Shown here: one piece after another, positions 41,944-51,482 of the stretch
Position numbering within the stretch: the stretch's first letter is position 1
Layout: each line of letters begins with the position of its first letter
From: DATBVX01 sp963696675
Lineage (GTDB): Bacteria; Pseudomonadota; Gammaproteobacteria; Steroidobacterales; Steroidobacteraceae
NCBI GenBank assembly: GCA_963696675.1
Contig: CAVOLM010000065.1
Coordinates: forward strand, 62,001-126,000
Length of the DNA: 64,000 bases
Reading direction: 5' to 3'
Notes under the pieces: model-generated
The model's database searches: none
Seen by the model: the letters and a program-made list of their open reading frames with translations, nothing else
What the model was told of the DNA's origin: nothing
Translations under genes and position numbers: made by a program

Positions 41944-43347
41944 CCGCCCGGACGTTCGAGCGCAGTCGCCGGCGACGCTGGCTCCGACTCGTCAGCGCTC
42001 GTGGATTCTGTGCTCAGCACATTCGCCAGTGGGATCGTGACCCGCACCTGCGTCCCGCCCGCTTCGCGGCGGCTGATCACGCACTGGCCACCGAGCGCAT
42101 TGACGCGATGCTTCATGCCCGCAAGCCCGTGACCGCGGTTCACGAGGTCTGCCTGCAGCGGTATGCCGCGGCCGTTGTCGTTGATGGTCAGGACCAGTTC
42201 GTCACCCTGCATCGCGACGTCAAGCTCCGCTTCGCTCGCGCTCGAATGCCGCAGGATGTTGGTGAAGGATTCCTGCGCCACACGAAACAGGGCGATGGCC
42301 GCATCGTTGGTGAACTGCGGCTCGACAGTCGGGCAGCCGGTGCGTGCACCGGATGCCGTTGCGGCTGCAGGTTTCCTCGAACTGCCAGCGCAGCGCCGCC
42401 AGCAGCCCCATGTTGTCGAGCAGCGTCGGTCGCAGGGATTCGACCACCCGGCGCTTGAGATCGACGCCGCGATCGAGGGACTCCTGGATGCGCGTCCAGC
42501 GCAGTTCCAGGTCCGGGTCCGCGTTACGCAGTCGTGCGTGCAGCCAGGCGACGTCCATCTTCGTGGCTACCAGCAGGCCGCCGAGCGCATCGTGCAGCTC
42601 CCGCGACAGGGATTGCTTCTCGCGCTCGCTCACCTCCTGCAGGTGATTGGAGAGCGACACGAGCTCCTTGGTACGGGCATCCACGAGCTGCTTGAGCCGC
42701 GCGGATTCGCGGCTGCGCCGGTTCATATCGCGTAACAGGAAAGCGCCGACCAGCAGCAGCAGCAGCACGTTGAGGAACGTTGCACCCGCCATGCTCCAGC
42801 GCGTGATGCGCAGGTCCTGCATCCATTGCGCCAGCACTTTCAGCAGCGCGTCGGATTCGCGGGCCTCGAGGCCCAGGACGCGATTGCGGATCGCATCCAT
42901 GATCCGCTTGCCCGATGCCTGCAGCACCGGGGCCGAGCCGCTCTTGCGCCACTGCGCGTAATGACGCAGGGCAGCGCCCAGGATCTCGTAGCGCTCCCGC
43001 GTCAGCTGGCCCAATTCGATTACCGGGTTGGGCGTTATCGCGCTGTCACGCGCGTAGCTGCGCGCCAGCTGCACCAGCACCTCGCGCACGCGCGGCGCCG
43101 AGCTGAGCAGCGGCTCGAGGTACTCCGGCTCGTCCGTGAGCAGAAAGCCGCGCTGCCCGGTTTCCGAATCGGCCAGCAGCAGCATGTAGCGGGACAGGAG
43201 TTTCTGCCGCTCCTGGATCTGCGTTACGCGCGCGCTCACCTCGTTCAAGCGCGTGTAGCGCTGTTCGAACAGCAGATACAGGCTCAGCAGCAGCCCGGCG
43301 AGCAGCAGTATCGGCAGCCAGACCTTGATGACGTCGCGCAGGATCAT
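41910..43347 (-). CDS. Sensor histidine kinase with CHASE3 domain (one frameshift)
   Basis: About 480 residues after one repair. Two TM helices (KVWLPILLLAGLLLSLYLL and FLNVLLLLLVGAFLL) frame a CHASE3 sensor (DSETGQRGFLLTDEPEYLEP). The HisKA_3 dimerisation region has the phospho-His motif SRELHDALGGLLVATKMD. Near 42275 one base breaks the frame; repair gives PQFTNDAAIALFRVAQESF, then the HATPase motifs INDNGRGIP and GHGLAGMKHRV. HisKA_3 kinases pair with NarL-type regulators, so 40756-41388 is the natural partner. Confidence 0.92.
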
Positions 43348-43484
43348 TGTGGAGTCATGCCGGAGGTACGCATTGTGAGGTTCGTCCTACAGTTACTGGC
43401 GTACCCAGCCGACGGCATCGATGTATGCCTTGTCGCATCGTATGAATCAAGCCTTTTTGAGTCATCGAACGCAGGAGTGGCCCG

Positions 43485-43649
43485 ATGTTGTATTACGCGC
43501 TCGTCTTTCTGGTGGTGGCCTTGATCGCCGCGTTTCTCGGCTTCGGCGGCATCGCCGCGGGCGCCGCGGGCATGGCGAAGATCCTGTTCTTCCTGTTTCT
43601 GATCGGGGCCATCGTGGCTTTCGTCATGAGTGTCGCGCGTAAGACCTAG
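43485..43649 (+). CDS. DUF1328 small membrane protein (YtjA-like)
   Basis: 54 residues, ATG at 43485 behind AGGAGTG. It begins MLYYALVFLVVALIAAFLGF, has GGIAAGAAGMAKILFFLFL, and ends VMSVARKT. Two TM helices with the GFGGIAAGAAG-x-A-K-I-L-F hallmark of DUF1328. Such proteins are common in stress clusters with BON, CsbD and GlsB genes, as here. Function unknown. Confidence 0.85.
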   Translation: MLYYALVFLVVALIAAFLGFGGIAAGAAGMAKILFFLFLIGAIVAFVMSVARKT

Positions 43650-43902
43650 ATCGCGAGGCAAGTCGCGGCAGCTTTGTCGCTTTCCCGCCTGGCGTCGACA
43701 GCTCGAGGGCAGCGGGATGCCCACAAGGAGTTTGCCGAGAGGGACGCGCAGGATGCGATGACGGCGCTGGTCGTTGGCCAGAAAGAGTGGACCCGGCGCC
43801 GGGCGGGAAATGCGGCACCAAAGAGCGAAGCAGCGCGAAGGTCGCGACTGCTTCAAGCCGGTGAGACGGCGCAACGAACCGAAGCGCTGGGAGGGCGATT
43901 CC

Positions 43903-44530
43903 ATGGAACGAACCGAACGCAATCAGCAGGACAAGCCTTCCGGCACGGATGTGGGCCAGCCGTTCCTGAGCGACATCCGTGAAATCCGCCGTCGCGCTCG
44001 CGAGCACATCCTGGCGGGTGCGGTCACGCCAAGCTATGACGCCAATCGCGCGGTGGTGCTGCAGGTTCTCAACCAGGCGCTGGCAACGGAGCTGGTCTGC
44101 GTGCTGCGCTACCGCCGTCACTACTTCATGGCCGATGGTGTGCTGGCAGAGGCCGTCAAGCGCGAATTTCTTACGCACGCCGAGGAAGAACAGGCGCACG
44201 CCGACCAGATAGCCGAGCGGATCGTGCAGCTGGGTGGTGCGCCGGACTTCAACCCGGAGGGCCTCGCGACGCGCAGCCATTCCGAGTACCGCGACAGGGG
44301 ACTCCTCGCTGGTACAGATGATCAAGGAGGACCTGGTCGCGGAGCGCGTCGCCATCGAATCGTATCGCGAGATCATCCAGTTCGTTGGCATCCACGACCC
44401 GACGACGCGTCGCATGCTGGAATCGATTCTCGCCAAGGAAGAAGAGCACGCCGAAGAGCTGCGCAGCATGCTCGAGGACGTCGCGCAGGTGCTCGGCGAG
44501 AAGCAGCAAAGAGGCAACGGCGGAAACTGA
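43903..44530 (+). CDS. Ferritin-like/bacterioferritin-type protein (one frameshift)
   Basis: ATG at 43903 (MERTERNQQDKPSGTDV), GGGAGGG seven bases upstream. About 208 residues after repair near 44305 (one extra G in GGGG), giving RDRDSSLVQMIKEDLVAERV. Four-helix ferritin core: E in NQALATELVCVLRYR, EEEQAHADQIA (ExxH), E in IKEDLVAERVAIESYREI, and KEEEHAEEL (ExxH), the expected di-iron ligands. Likely an iron-storage or peroxide-protection protein of the bacterioferritin/Dps neighbourhood. It follows DUF1328 by about 250 bases that hold no evident gene. Confidence 0.85.
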
Positions 44531-44929
44531 GCGGCTCCTCGTGGCGCGAAGGCGCGTGGCGGAGCCCAGCGCGTCCGGAGGACTGGCCAGATTGTTCGAC
44601 AATCCAGTCCCTGCTCCACCGGCCACGTTGCAAGTCGCCTCTGTCTCGACAGGCAACGCCGCTGCAACCAGGTGAGCTGTGTCGCACCGGGCCGCTCTGG
44701 GCCCCATTTGCAGGGAATTGCAATCGACATGCCAGATCGCGATGCAACTTACTTGGCGAGATACGACACCGCGGTTGTTCGCGCACGAAGCCACTTGCAA
44801 TTAGTTCCGAGCTCGCGCGCAAAGCTTGCGTGCGCAGGCGATGGCGAGCGCGCTGCCAGTGGCCGAATGCGTGGCACGTCTATTGCAGAAATCTGGCTGG
44901 CGCAGATATCAGACAAGGGGAATGCCGCA
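44531..44929. other. 399-base region without a convincing gene
   Basis: It contains the sigma-54 promoter at 44872-44887 and a dyad CTGTC-TC-GACAG at 44641-44652, about 220 bases upstream of it, at a typical enhancer distance. No open frame with a ribosome site is seen. Confidence 0.55.
44872..44887 (+). promoter_or_regulatory. Sigma-54 promoter of the small secreted-protein gene
   Basis: TGGCACGTCTATTGCA: TGGCAC, five bases, TTGCA, with GG (44873-44874) and GC (44885-44886) ten bases apart. The start codon at 44930 lies 43 bases after the -12 element. Confidence 0.87.
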
Positions 44930-45178
44930 ATGAGAACAGGACTGCTCGTGGCCTTCATGGCACTCGCTCTGCAACCCGGTGGCTCACCAGGCGGAGCGGG
45001 CGAAGAAAACGCGTCAGGCTTTGCGCCCTCCACTGAAGTCGCGCAGTCGCGCCTCACGGACGGCGAATATTGCGGCCGGGTCGCGATCGGCAACCTGAGC
45101 GCTCAGGCAGCAGTGCTGGAAGACGAAGTGCAGCTCGTGCTGGAAGGCGATTACGGCACGACCGCTGCGGACTTCTGA
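44930..45178 (+). CDS. Small protein of unknown function, probably secreted, sigma-54-promoted
   Basis: ATG at 44930 (MRTGLLVAFMALALQPG), ribosome site AAGGGGA. 82 residues. The first 15 are hydrophobic but the stretch is short, so the signal peptide is weak. The rest is acidic (VAQSRLTDGEYCG, AVLEDEVQLVLEGDYG). No family recognised. The sigma-54 promoter 43 bases upstream is the main reason to believe the gene. It ends 48 bases before glsB. Confidence 0.45.
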   Translation: MRTGLLVAFMALALQPGGSPGGAGEENASGFAPSTEVAQSRLTDGEYCGRVAIGNLSAQAAVLEDEVQLVLEGDYGTTAADF

Positions 45179-45226
45179 TATCGAAATCTCCCTTCCGTAG
45201 TTGATGACTCACACCTGAGGTGACCC

Positions 45227-45496
45227 ATGTCAATCATCATCTGGCTCGTAGTCGGCGGTCTCGTCGGATGGCTTGCGAGCCTGTTCATGCGCACCGATGC
45301 GCAGCAAGGCATCTTTCTCAACATCATCGTCGGTATCGTCGGTGCTGTGCTTGGCGGCTGGCTACTGGCGCCGCTGTTCGGGACCGGCACCATCAACCAG
45401 GGCGATTTCAGTTTCAGCGGGCTCCTGGTCTCGCTGCTTGGTGCCATTGTTCTGCTCGCCATCGTGAACCTGCTCCGACGCGGGAGCGCTCGCTAA
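45227..45496 (+). CDS. GlsB/YeaQ/YmgE-family stress membrane protein
   Basis: 89 residues with three TM helices: IIIWLVVGGLVGWLASLFM, GIFLNIIVGIVGAVLGGWLL, LLVSLLGAIVLLAIVNLL. The family signature GGLxGWLA and N-I-I-V-G-I-x-GA are present. Members are small inner-membrane proteins raised in general stress. The neighbours are other stress genes. The gene overlaps the 3' end of the divergent nuclease gene by 4 bases. Confidence 0.93.
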   Translation: MSIIIWLVVGGLVGWLASLFMRTDAQQGIFLNIIVGIVGAVLGGWLLAPLFGTGTINQGDFSFSGLLVSLLGAIVLLAIVNLLRRGSAR

Positions 45497-46288
45497 CGGA
45501 GCTCTTTCCGGGCCGCCGGCACTGCAATGGCGGCCGTGATCGGCAGGTGATCGGAGGCAACACGCGCGGTCGCAGACCGATGCGCGTGCACCGAGAGAAG
45601 GGCCGCGCGCGGCCTGATCCAGATTCGGTCGAGCGCCACTACCGGCCAGAATGCCGGAAATGAGCGTGGCGCCGGCGGCCGCCCGAAAACCGCGTGCAGC
45701 CAGCGCAGCGGCCTTCCGAGTGGCAGCCATTCGTTGATGTCGCCCAGCAGGACCACGGGCGCATCGGGTGAGCCGACTGCGACGATCTGCAGGATCCTGC
45801 GCATCTGGTGGCGGCGTTCCCCTGGGGTGAGGCCGAGGTGCGTCACGATGAAGCGCGCCTCAGCGCCGTGCACGTTGAGGTCAACATCGAGCGCACCGCG
45901 CGGTTCTCGCCACGAGAAGCTCAGGTCGTGGCGCCGAACCGCGAGCACGGGGTGGCGCGTCAGCAGCGCATTCCCGTAGTGGCCGCTGTGCCTCACGATC
46001 CGCAGGCCCGGCACGGCCTGCATCCCGGTAGCCCGGGCAAGGAAGTCGAGTTGCAGCGAGCCCGGGCCCGCATCGGGACTGTTGTCGACCTCCTGCAGCC
46101 CGATGGCATCGCAGCTCATCTCATCGAGCACCGCCGCGATCCGCGCCGGATCGCAGCGCCCGTCGGTGCCGATGCAGCGGTGAATGTTGTACGAGCCGAC
46201 CCGAAGCGTTGCTTGGGGGATCGACCGCGTCCGTGCGAGGCACGGCGGGCGGGAATTTCTCCTCAGCGTCCTGCCGGGACTTGCTCAT
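45493..46288 (-). CDS. Endonuclease/exonuclease/phosphatase (EEP) family protein (one frameshift)
   Basis: ATG at 46288 (MSKSRQDAEEKFPPAV). Near 46210 one extra C in a CCCCC run breaks the frame; repair gives DPQATLRVGSYNIHRC. EEP motifs: YNIH, IGLQEVDN (catalytic Glu), GNALLTRHP, VTHLGL, VVLLGDINEW (Asp and Asn), and SDHLPI at the end. Divalent-metal phosphodiesterase fold; homologues act on nucleic acid or lipid phosphates. It overlaps the end of the phospholipase D gene by 26 bases, so it is part of the M48-PLD-EEP transcript. Confidence 0.87.
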
Positions 46289-48403
46289 CGGGCTGCGCAG
46301 CGGTCGAGAGCCAGCGGCGCACCCACAGCGTCGCGGCGCCAAACACCACGATCACCGCCGCGATCAACCATAGGTTCAGATCCCGCGGGTCGCGCAGCGC
46401 GGTCTCGAGTTGATGACCGAATACGGTTGCCATGAGCGTCCCGGGCAGCATGCCGATCGCTGTGGCGAGCATGAAGTCCCACAGCGACATGCGGATCGCG
46501 CCGGCCACGACTCCTTCGACCACGAACGGCGCAAGTGGCACCAGCCTCAGGGCCGTCATCGCGATCAGGCCCCGACGGCGCAGTTGCTCGATCATGTGAT
46601 TGAGTTTCGGCCCGGCGAGCCGGCGCACGGTGCCGCGATCGAGCCAGGTTCCGGCGCAATACGACAGGAACGCGGCCAGCAGAATGCCGCACATCGCGTA
46701 GGCGAAGCCCAGCCAGGGGCCGAATGCGACCACGCCGAACAACGTGATGAGCGCGCGCGGAAAGAGTGTGAGTACCGCAGGCGTGTAGGCGGAGATGACG
46801 AATGCGGGTGCCCACGGGCTGCCGGCAAACCGATGTGCCCAGTCGGTAATGCGATCGGCCGTGACCAGGCTCGCGAGCGGCGTGAAACGCCAGGCTCCGG
46901 CGAGTGCGAGCAGCAGCAGCGCGGCAACCGCGAGTTTCAGCCATGGTCGGCGTTGTCGCGCCGCGCGCGGCCCGAGCTCGCTCGCTAGCTCATCCATCGC
47001 GACCGGCTGCTCGGGATCGGCGAGGCTCGCGATGTTCAGCACGACTTCGGGGAGCGAGCCGTCGAACTCGACCTCGCGCAGAGTACGAGCCGGCGGATCC
47101 GAGCTCTGCGATGGCCTTGCTGATCGATCCGCTCGGAATCGATCGTGCGCGCCACGACCTCGGGTTCCACTCCAAGGTGCTCGGCAAGCAACCCATCGCG
47201 AACTGCCCGGATGCATTGCGCGACGTCCTTGCGATCGCCGGCTTCCAGCGTGAGATCGCACTCGCTGTCGAAGCGCATCGAGCGGTTGCAGATGTTCGCA
47301 GAGCCCACGCGCAGCCACGCATCGTCGACGATCATGAGCTTGGAATGCACGTCGATGCAGGTGCCTTCCTCGCAGCCCGTCGGTGTGCGGGTAGTACACG
47401 TGCAGGCGGCCGCCGCGGTCTGCACGGCGCAGTTCCTCGATGAGGCGCTGGCGCAGATTCTGCATCGTCAGCTCCTCGAGCCAGCCATGGCTCAGGAGCC
47501 GCAGCACCACGATGATTTCCGGCCCCTGCTCTGCGGCGAGTCGCTCGGCCAGCGCAGCGCCGATGCGTTGCGAGGTGAAGTACTGGTTCTCGATGTAGAT
47601 GTGATCGCGGGCGCGCGCAATCAGGTCGACGTACAGGCTCTCGATCTCGCAAACGGCTTCGCGATCCGCACGCGGCGGCTCGGTGCGCGAGATCGCGACC
47701 TGCACATCGTTGACGAGTGGCGTGAGCTCCGGCGGCCACGGGTCCGTGCGCGCGGCAGCGGGCGGCAACGTCCGCCCGGTCGCCAGTTGCCAGCGTTCGC
47801 GCGCCAGAACGCCGAGAGCGACGCGCCGCCTCGCCATCGACCATCATCATGAGGTCGTGAAAGGGCGGATACGCCTGGCCCGCCTCGCGTGCGGCGCGGA
47901 TCGCCGGCGCGATGCTCGCGCGTGTCCCAGCGCTTCACCGTCAGGTCGAGGCCGCCGCAGAACGCGACGCGATCGTCGATCACCACGATCTTCTGGTGGT
48001 GACACGCCGCTACCGGGTGAGTGTTGTCGTAGCGCACCTTGACGCGGCGATGCGGTTTCCAGCCGAGGCCATAGATCGGCGGGAATTCGCGATCGGTGCC
48101 GAAGATCATCGGGTAGTCCCAGATCAGCACCCGCACTTCGAGCCGCGGGCGTCTGCGCACCAGCGAATTCAGGAACTCGCCCAGCACCAGCGACTCGCCC
48201 TGCCGCGAAACACGCAGCGCCATCCGGCTGTTGAAATCCCAGGCGAGAATCAGGATCGAGCGTTCGGCGCGCTCCGCCGCAGCGGCGAAGGCAGCGAAGT
48301 ATTCCTCGCCATCCACGAGCACCGCGAGGCGCTGCGCACGCGCGGTGCGCCAGCAGTTTGCGCCAGGCCGGAAGATACTCGCCTCGCGCTGCGTGTCGGG
48401 CAT
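46263..48403 (-). CDS. Phospholipase D family protein fused to a VTT (SNARE-associated/DedA-type) membrane domain (about five frameshifts)
   Basis: ATG at 48403, four bases after the M48 stop. About 710 residues after repair. The PLD half has two HxK(x)4D motifs: HHQKIVVIDDRVAFCGGLD (about residue 140) and HSKLMIVDDAWLRVGSAN, each followed by a conserved G[GS]-x-[ND]. The C-terminal 220 residues are a VTT domain with six TM helices and the family's PGTLMATVFGHQ, RRLAGPKLNHMIEQL and RLVPLAPFVVEGVVAGA. Breaks lie near 47900, 47830, 47385, 47145 and 47110. VTT domains move or re-orient phospholipids, so the fusion may couple lipid hydrolysis with flipping. Confidence 0.85.
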
Positions 48404-48406
48404 CGC

Positions 48407-49224
48407 CTAGCGGTGTGCGGTCTGATACAGAGGCAGAACCCGCGGCATTGCCTTTTCCAGATCCGCGATGCGGGACTGGCTCGAGGGATGGGTACTCGAG
48501 AAATTCCGGCGGCGCGCTGGTGCTGGCCTGCTCCATCTTCTTCCACACGCTCACCGCGGCATGCGGGTCATATCCGGCGCGCGCCATGAGCTCGAGCCCG
48601 ATCCGATCCGCTTCGGCTTCCTGTTCGCGGCTGTGAGGCAGCTGAAAGGTGACGTTCGCCACTTCGTTGGCGAGATCGAGAGTCCCCTGCCCGACACCCG
48701 CAGCGACCGCAACACCGGTCAGCGCGATCTGCTGCGCGTAGGCACGCGACAGCCGCTCACGACTGTGTTCGCGCAGCGCGTGGCCGATCTCGTGTCCGAT
48801 CACGGCCGACAACTCATCGTCACTGAGCTTGAGCTGATCGATCAGCCCGGTGTAGACCATGATCTTGCCGCCCGGCATGCAATAGGCATTGAGCTCCTTG
48901 GTCGAGAGCACGTTGACCTCCCACTTCCAACCCGGCGCATCCGGCCGGAACGTTGCCGTTTGCGGAATCAGTCGCTCGGCAACGTTGTGCACGCGCTCGA
49001 CTGACGCGCCCATCGGTGTTTAGCTTGCCCTTCTCGCGCGCTTTCTGCACCTCCGTTGCGTACGCCTGCGCCGCTGCCTGATCGACCTGTTCGCTCGACA
49101 CCAGCATCTGCTGCTTGCGCTCGATGCCGATCGCGCCCGGCGCTGTGGTCTGCACCGTCTGGCAGCCGGCGATCATCCCCGCGCAGGCGAGAACTGCGAT
49201 CGCGGCTCGTTGCATCAACCTCAT
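48407..49224 (-). CDS. M48-family zinc metalloprotease, lipoprotein (two frameshifts)
   Basis: Start at 49224 (MRLMQRAAIAVLACAGM) with lipobox MIAGC. The zinc site HEIGHALREHSRE (HExxH) and the third ligand EADRIGLELMARAGYDP are intact. Breaks near 49015 (extra G in GGG) and 48495 (extra T in TTT) are repaired to LNTDGASVERVHN and PPEFSSTHPSSQSRIADLE, the last being a conserved C-terminal motif of periplasmic BepA/LoiP-type proteases. It probably works on outer-membrane or lipoprotein quality control. Confidence 0.88.
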
Positions 49225-49515
49225 GCCATTCTCCACTGCAATTGCTCCATCTATCTTAAGAGCCCGCGCGGGGCCTGCGGGTTCCTGTCCCGCGCCTGCT
49301 CGCCGCACGGCAACCGAATTGTAGAAACTGGATACGCTCGCAGCGCGTGGCATGGACTCTGCATCACAGGGTACGCCACGGAAGGCAACCAACCGGAACG
49401 GACAATCCAGGCGGCGGCAACCAGCAGACGCAGCGTGAGCGCGATACGCCGGCGACAGCAGAGCCGCTCGCGTACGTCCTACATGTACTTCCTGCCGCGC
49501 GAGCTGTCGGTTTTT

Positions 49516-50907
49516 TCAGTGCCCGGCGACCTGGTCGGCGCGAAAGGCCTGCGGATCGAGATTGTGCTTGCGAAGCAGCTTGTAGAATTCGGAGCGATTG
49601 CGATCGGCGAGCCGCGCCGCCTGCGCCACATTGCCGACCGTCATCTGCAGCAGGTTTACCAGGTAATCGAATTCGAAGTTGTCTCGCGCGCGCGCGAAGG
49701 GCAGAAATTCCCGCGGCTTGCTGCGTAGTGCGCTCTGCACCAGAGATCCGGGAATCAGCGACGTGGTCGCGAGCACCACGCACTGCTCGACGACATTGCG
49801 CAGCTGGCGGATGTTGCCAGGCCAGGGCGCCGAGACCAGCATCTCCATCGCTTCCGAAGAGAACCCGCTGACATCCACTGCGGTGTCCGCCAGCTTGGCG
49901 CGAATCGCAGCGAGGAAGTGCGTTGCCAGCCGCGGAATGTCATCGCGGCGTGCGGCCAGCGACGGAATCTCCAGCGTCACCACGTTGACGCGGTAGTACA
50001 GATCCTCGCGAAAGCGCCGCTCGCGCACCGCGAGCTCCAGGTCCTGGTGACTCGCCGCGATCAGGCGCACGTCCACCGCAATCAGCTCCGTTGCGCCAAC
50101 CGGTCGCACTTCGCGTTCCTGCAGGGCGCGCAGCAACTTGGCCTGAAAAGTGAGCGGCATGTCGCCGATCTCATCGAGCAGCAGGCTTCCTCCCTGGGCG
50201 GATTGGATCAGACCGATGCGGCTGTCGATCGCACCAGTGAAAGAACCCTTGCGATGACCGAAGAATTCCGATTCGAACAGCGCTTCGGGGATCGCGCTGC
50301 AATTGACCGCGACGAACGGCTTGTCACGTCGGCGGCTGGCACGATGGATCGCTCTCGCCAGCAGCTCTTTCCCGGTTCCGCTCTCGCCCTGGATCAGCAC
50401 ACTCGAGTCGGTCAGCGCCACCTTGCGGGCGGAGCTCAGCAGCGCTTCCATCGCCGGGCTACGCGTCACGATCTCGGCCCGCCAGTCTCCATCCGCGGCG
50501 GTGGGGTTGTCCGTGGAGCCCCCCGCGCGCAGCGCTTTACCGATCGACTCGATGAGCTGCTCGCTGTCGAAGGGCTTGGTGAGATAGGCGAACACGCCGC
50601 GCTGGGCAGCATCGACCGCGTCCGGGATCGTGCCGTGCGCAGTGAGAATGATGACTGGAAGAGTCGGATGCTGGGAGTGCAGCGCTTCGAAGAGCGCCAT
50701 GCCGTCCATGATCCCCATGCGTACATCGGTGACCACGACCTGGGGACGAAAGCGCGGAATCGCGGCCAGTGCCTGGCGGCCATTCTCAACGGTCTCGATC
50801 AGCCAGCCGGCGCGGCGCAGGCGAATCGCCAGCAACCTGAGCAACTTCACATCGTCATCGACGACGAGAATGCGCGCTGGCTCGATCACTGTTTCAGCGA
50901 CCCGCAT
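49516..50907 (-). CDS. glrR: Sigma-54 response regulator, GlrR/QseF-type
   Basis: Intact, 463 residues. REC domain with phospho-acceptor D61 (VVVTDVRMGIMDG); AAA+ domain with GESGTGKEL, GSFTGA, LDEIGDMP and AASHQDLE; C-terminal Fis-type HTH (TVGNVAQAARLADRNRSEFYKLL). The gene order glrK, qseG, glrR on one transcript matches the known Gammaproteobacterial operon that controls glmY/envelope genes. It overlaps qseG by 14 bases. This is the most likely activator of the sigma-54 promoter at 53197, which lies upstream of the divergent EF-hand gene. Confidence 0.92.
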   Translation of the reverse strand: MRVAETVIEPARILVVDDDVKLLRLLAIRLRRAGWLIETVENGRQALAAIPRFRPQVVVTDVRMGIMDGMALFEALHSQHPTLPVIILTAHGTIPDAVDAAQRGVFAYLTKPFDSEQLIESIGKALRAGGSTDNPTAADGDWRAEIVTRSPAMEALLSSARKVALTDSSVLIQGESGTGKELLARAIHRASRRRDKPFVAVNCSAIPEALFESEFFGHRKGSFTGAIDSRIGLIQSAQGGSLLLDEIGDMPLTFQAKLLRALQEREVRPVGATELIAVDVRLIAASHQDLELAVRERRFREDLYYRVNVVTLEIPSLAARRDDIPRLATHFLAAIRAKLADTAVDVSGFSSEAMEMLVSAPWPGNIRQLRNVVEQCVVLATTSLIPGSLVQSALRSKPREFLPFARARDNFEFDYLVNLLQMTVGNVAQAARLADRNRSEFYKLLRKHNLDPQAFRADQVAGH

Positions 50908-51482
50908 CGCTTTCCCTGCTGTTGATCTGCGTTTCGATCGACTTGAGCGCCTCGAGCTGCTTCTCCAGCCGGGCTCGCTGCGTACGCTCCGAATCGAGCT
51001 CCTGACGTGTCGCTTCGAGGCGTGCCGCGAGTTCCTGGCGATGCTGTTCCTCTGCGGTCAGGCGCTCGGTAAGCTCACGAGTGAAACCCGTCTCTTCGCA
51101 CGAGCGCGGCGTGCGCGGCGCGCTCGCCAGCAGCACCTCTGCGACCGAACGTTCGGCGGGATCGGCGTTGGGTTCATTCGCGGTGCGGGCAAGCAGCAAG
51201 GTGGCCCGCTCCGGATCGTAGAACGTCGCGTGCTCATTACCGAGCAGCAGCGCGAGACGCAGGTTGCGGCGCCGGCGAGTCAGGTGAGGACTCGAGTCGC
51301 GCCTTTTCCGCCAGCAACGCCGGTTCGTCCTGCTGCTGCAGTTCGCGCGCGTAGTTGCTCAGGCTGCTCAGGAGCGTGCCGCTCACGGCCGCAGGTGTTT
51401 GCGCCGGCAGCGGAGGGTTGGAATGACAAGCCGTCAACCACACCACGATGGCGAGCCCGCAAAGATGTCGCATGCCGATCAT
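50894..51482 (-). CDS. qseG: QseG-like lipoprotein (one frameshift)
   Basis: ATG at 51482, directly after the kinase stop. A signal peptide ends in lipobox LTACH. The first frame has SGTLLSSLSNYARELQQQDEP; near 51280 one base repairs it to RRRNLRLALLLGNEHATFYDPE. The C-terminal 65 residues are a coiled coil (ELAARLEATRQELDSERTQ). The family is defined by position and lipobox more than by strong motifs. QseG lies between the sensor and regulator and in enterics affects the kinase. Confidence 0.7.

Noticed and set aside
39598..43389. The 9-mer TTCGTCCTA shared at 39601 and 43381
   Set aside because: About one such pair is expected by chance in 128,000 strand-positions, and the two lie at different distances from genes.
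45154..45169. CGGCAC-N5-CTGCG, a sigma-54-like motif before glsB
   Set aside because: The -12 element is CTGC rather than TTGC and it lies in the end of the upstream open frame, so it is too weak to call.
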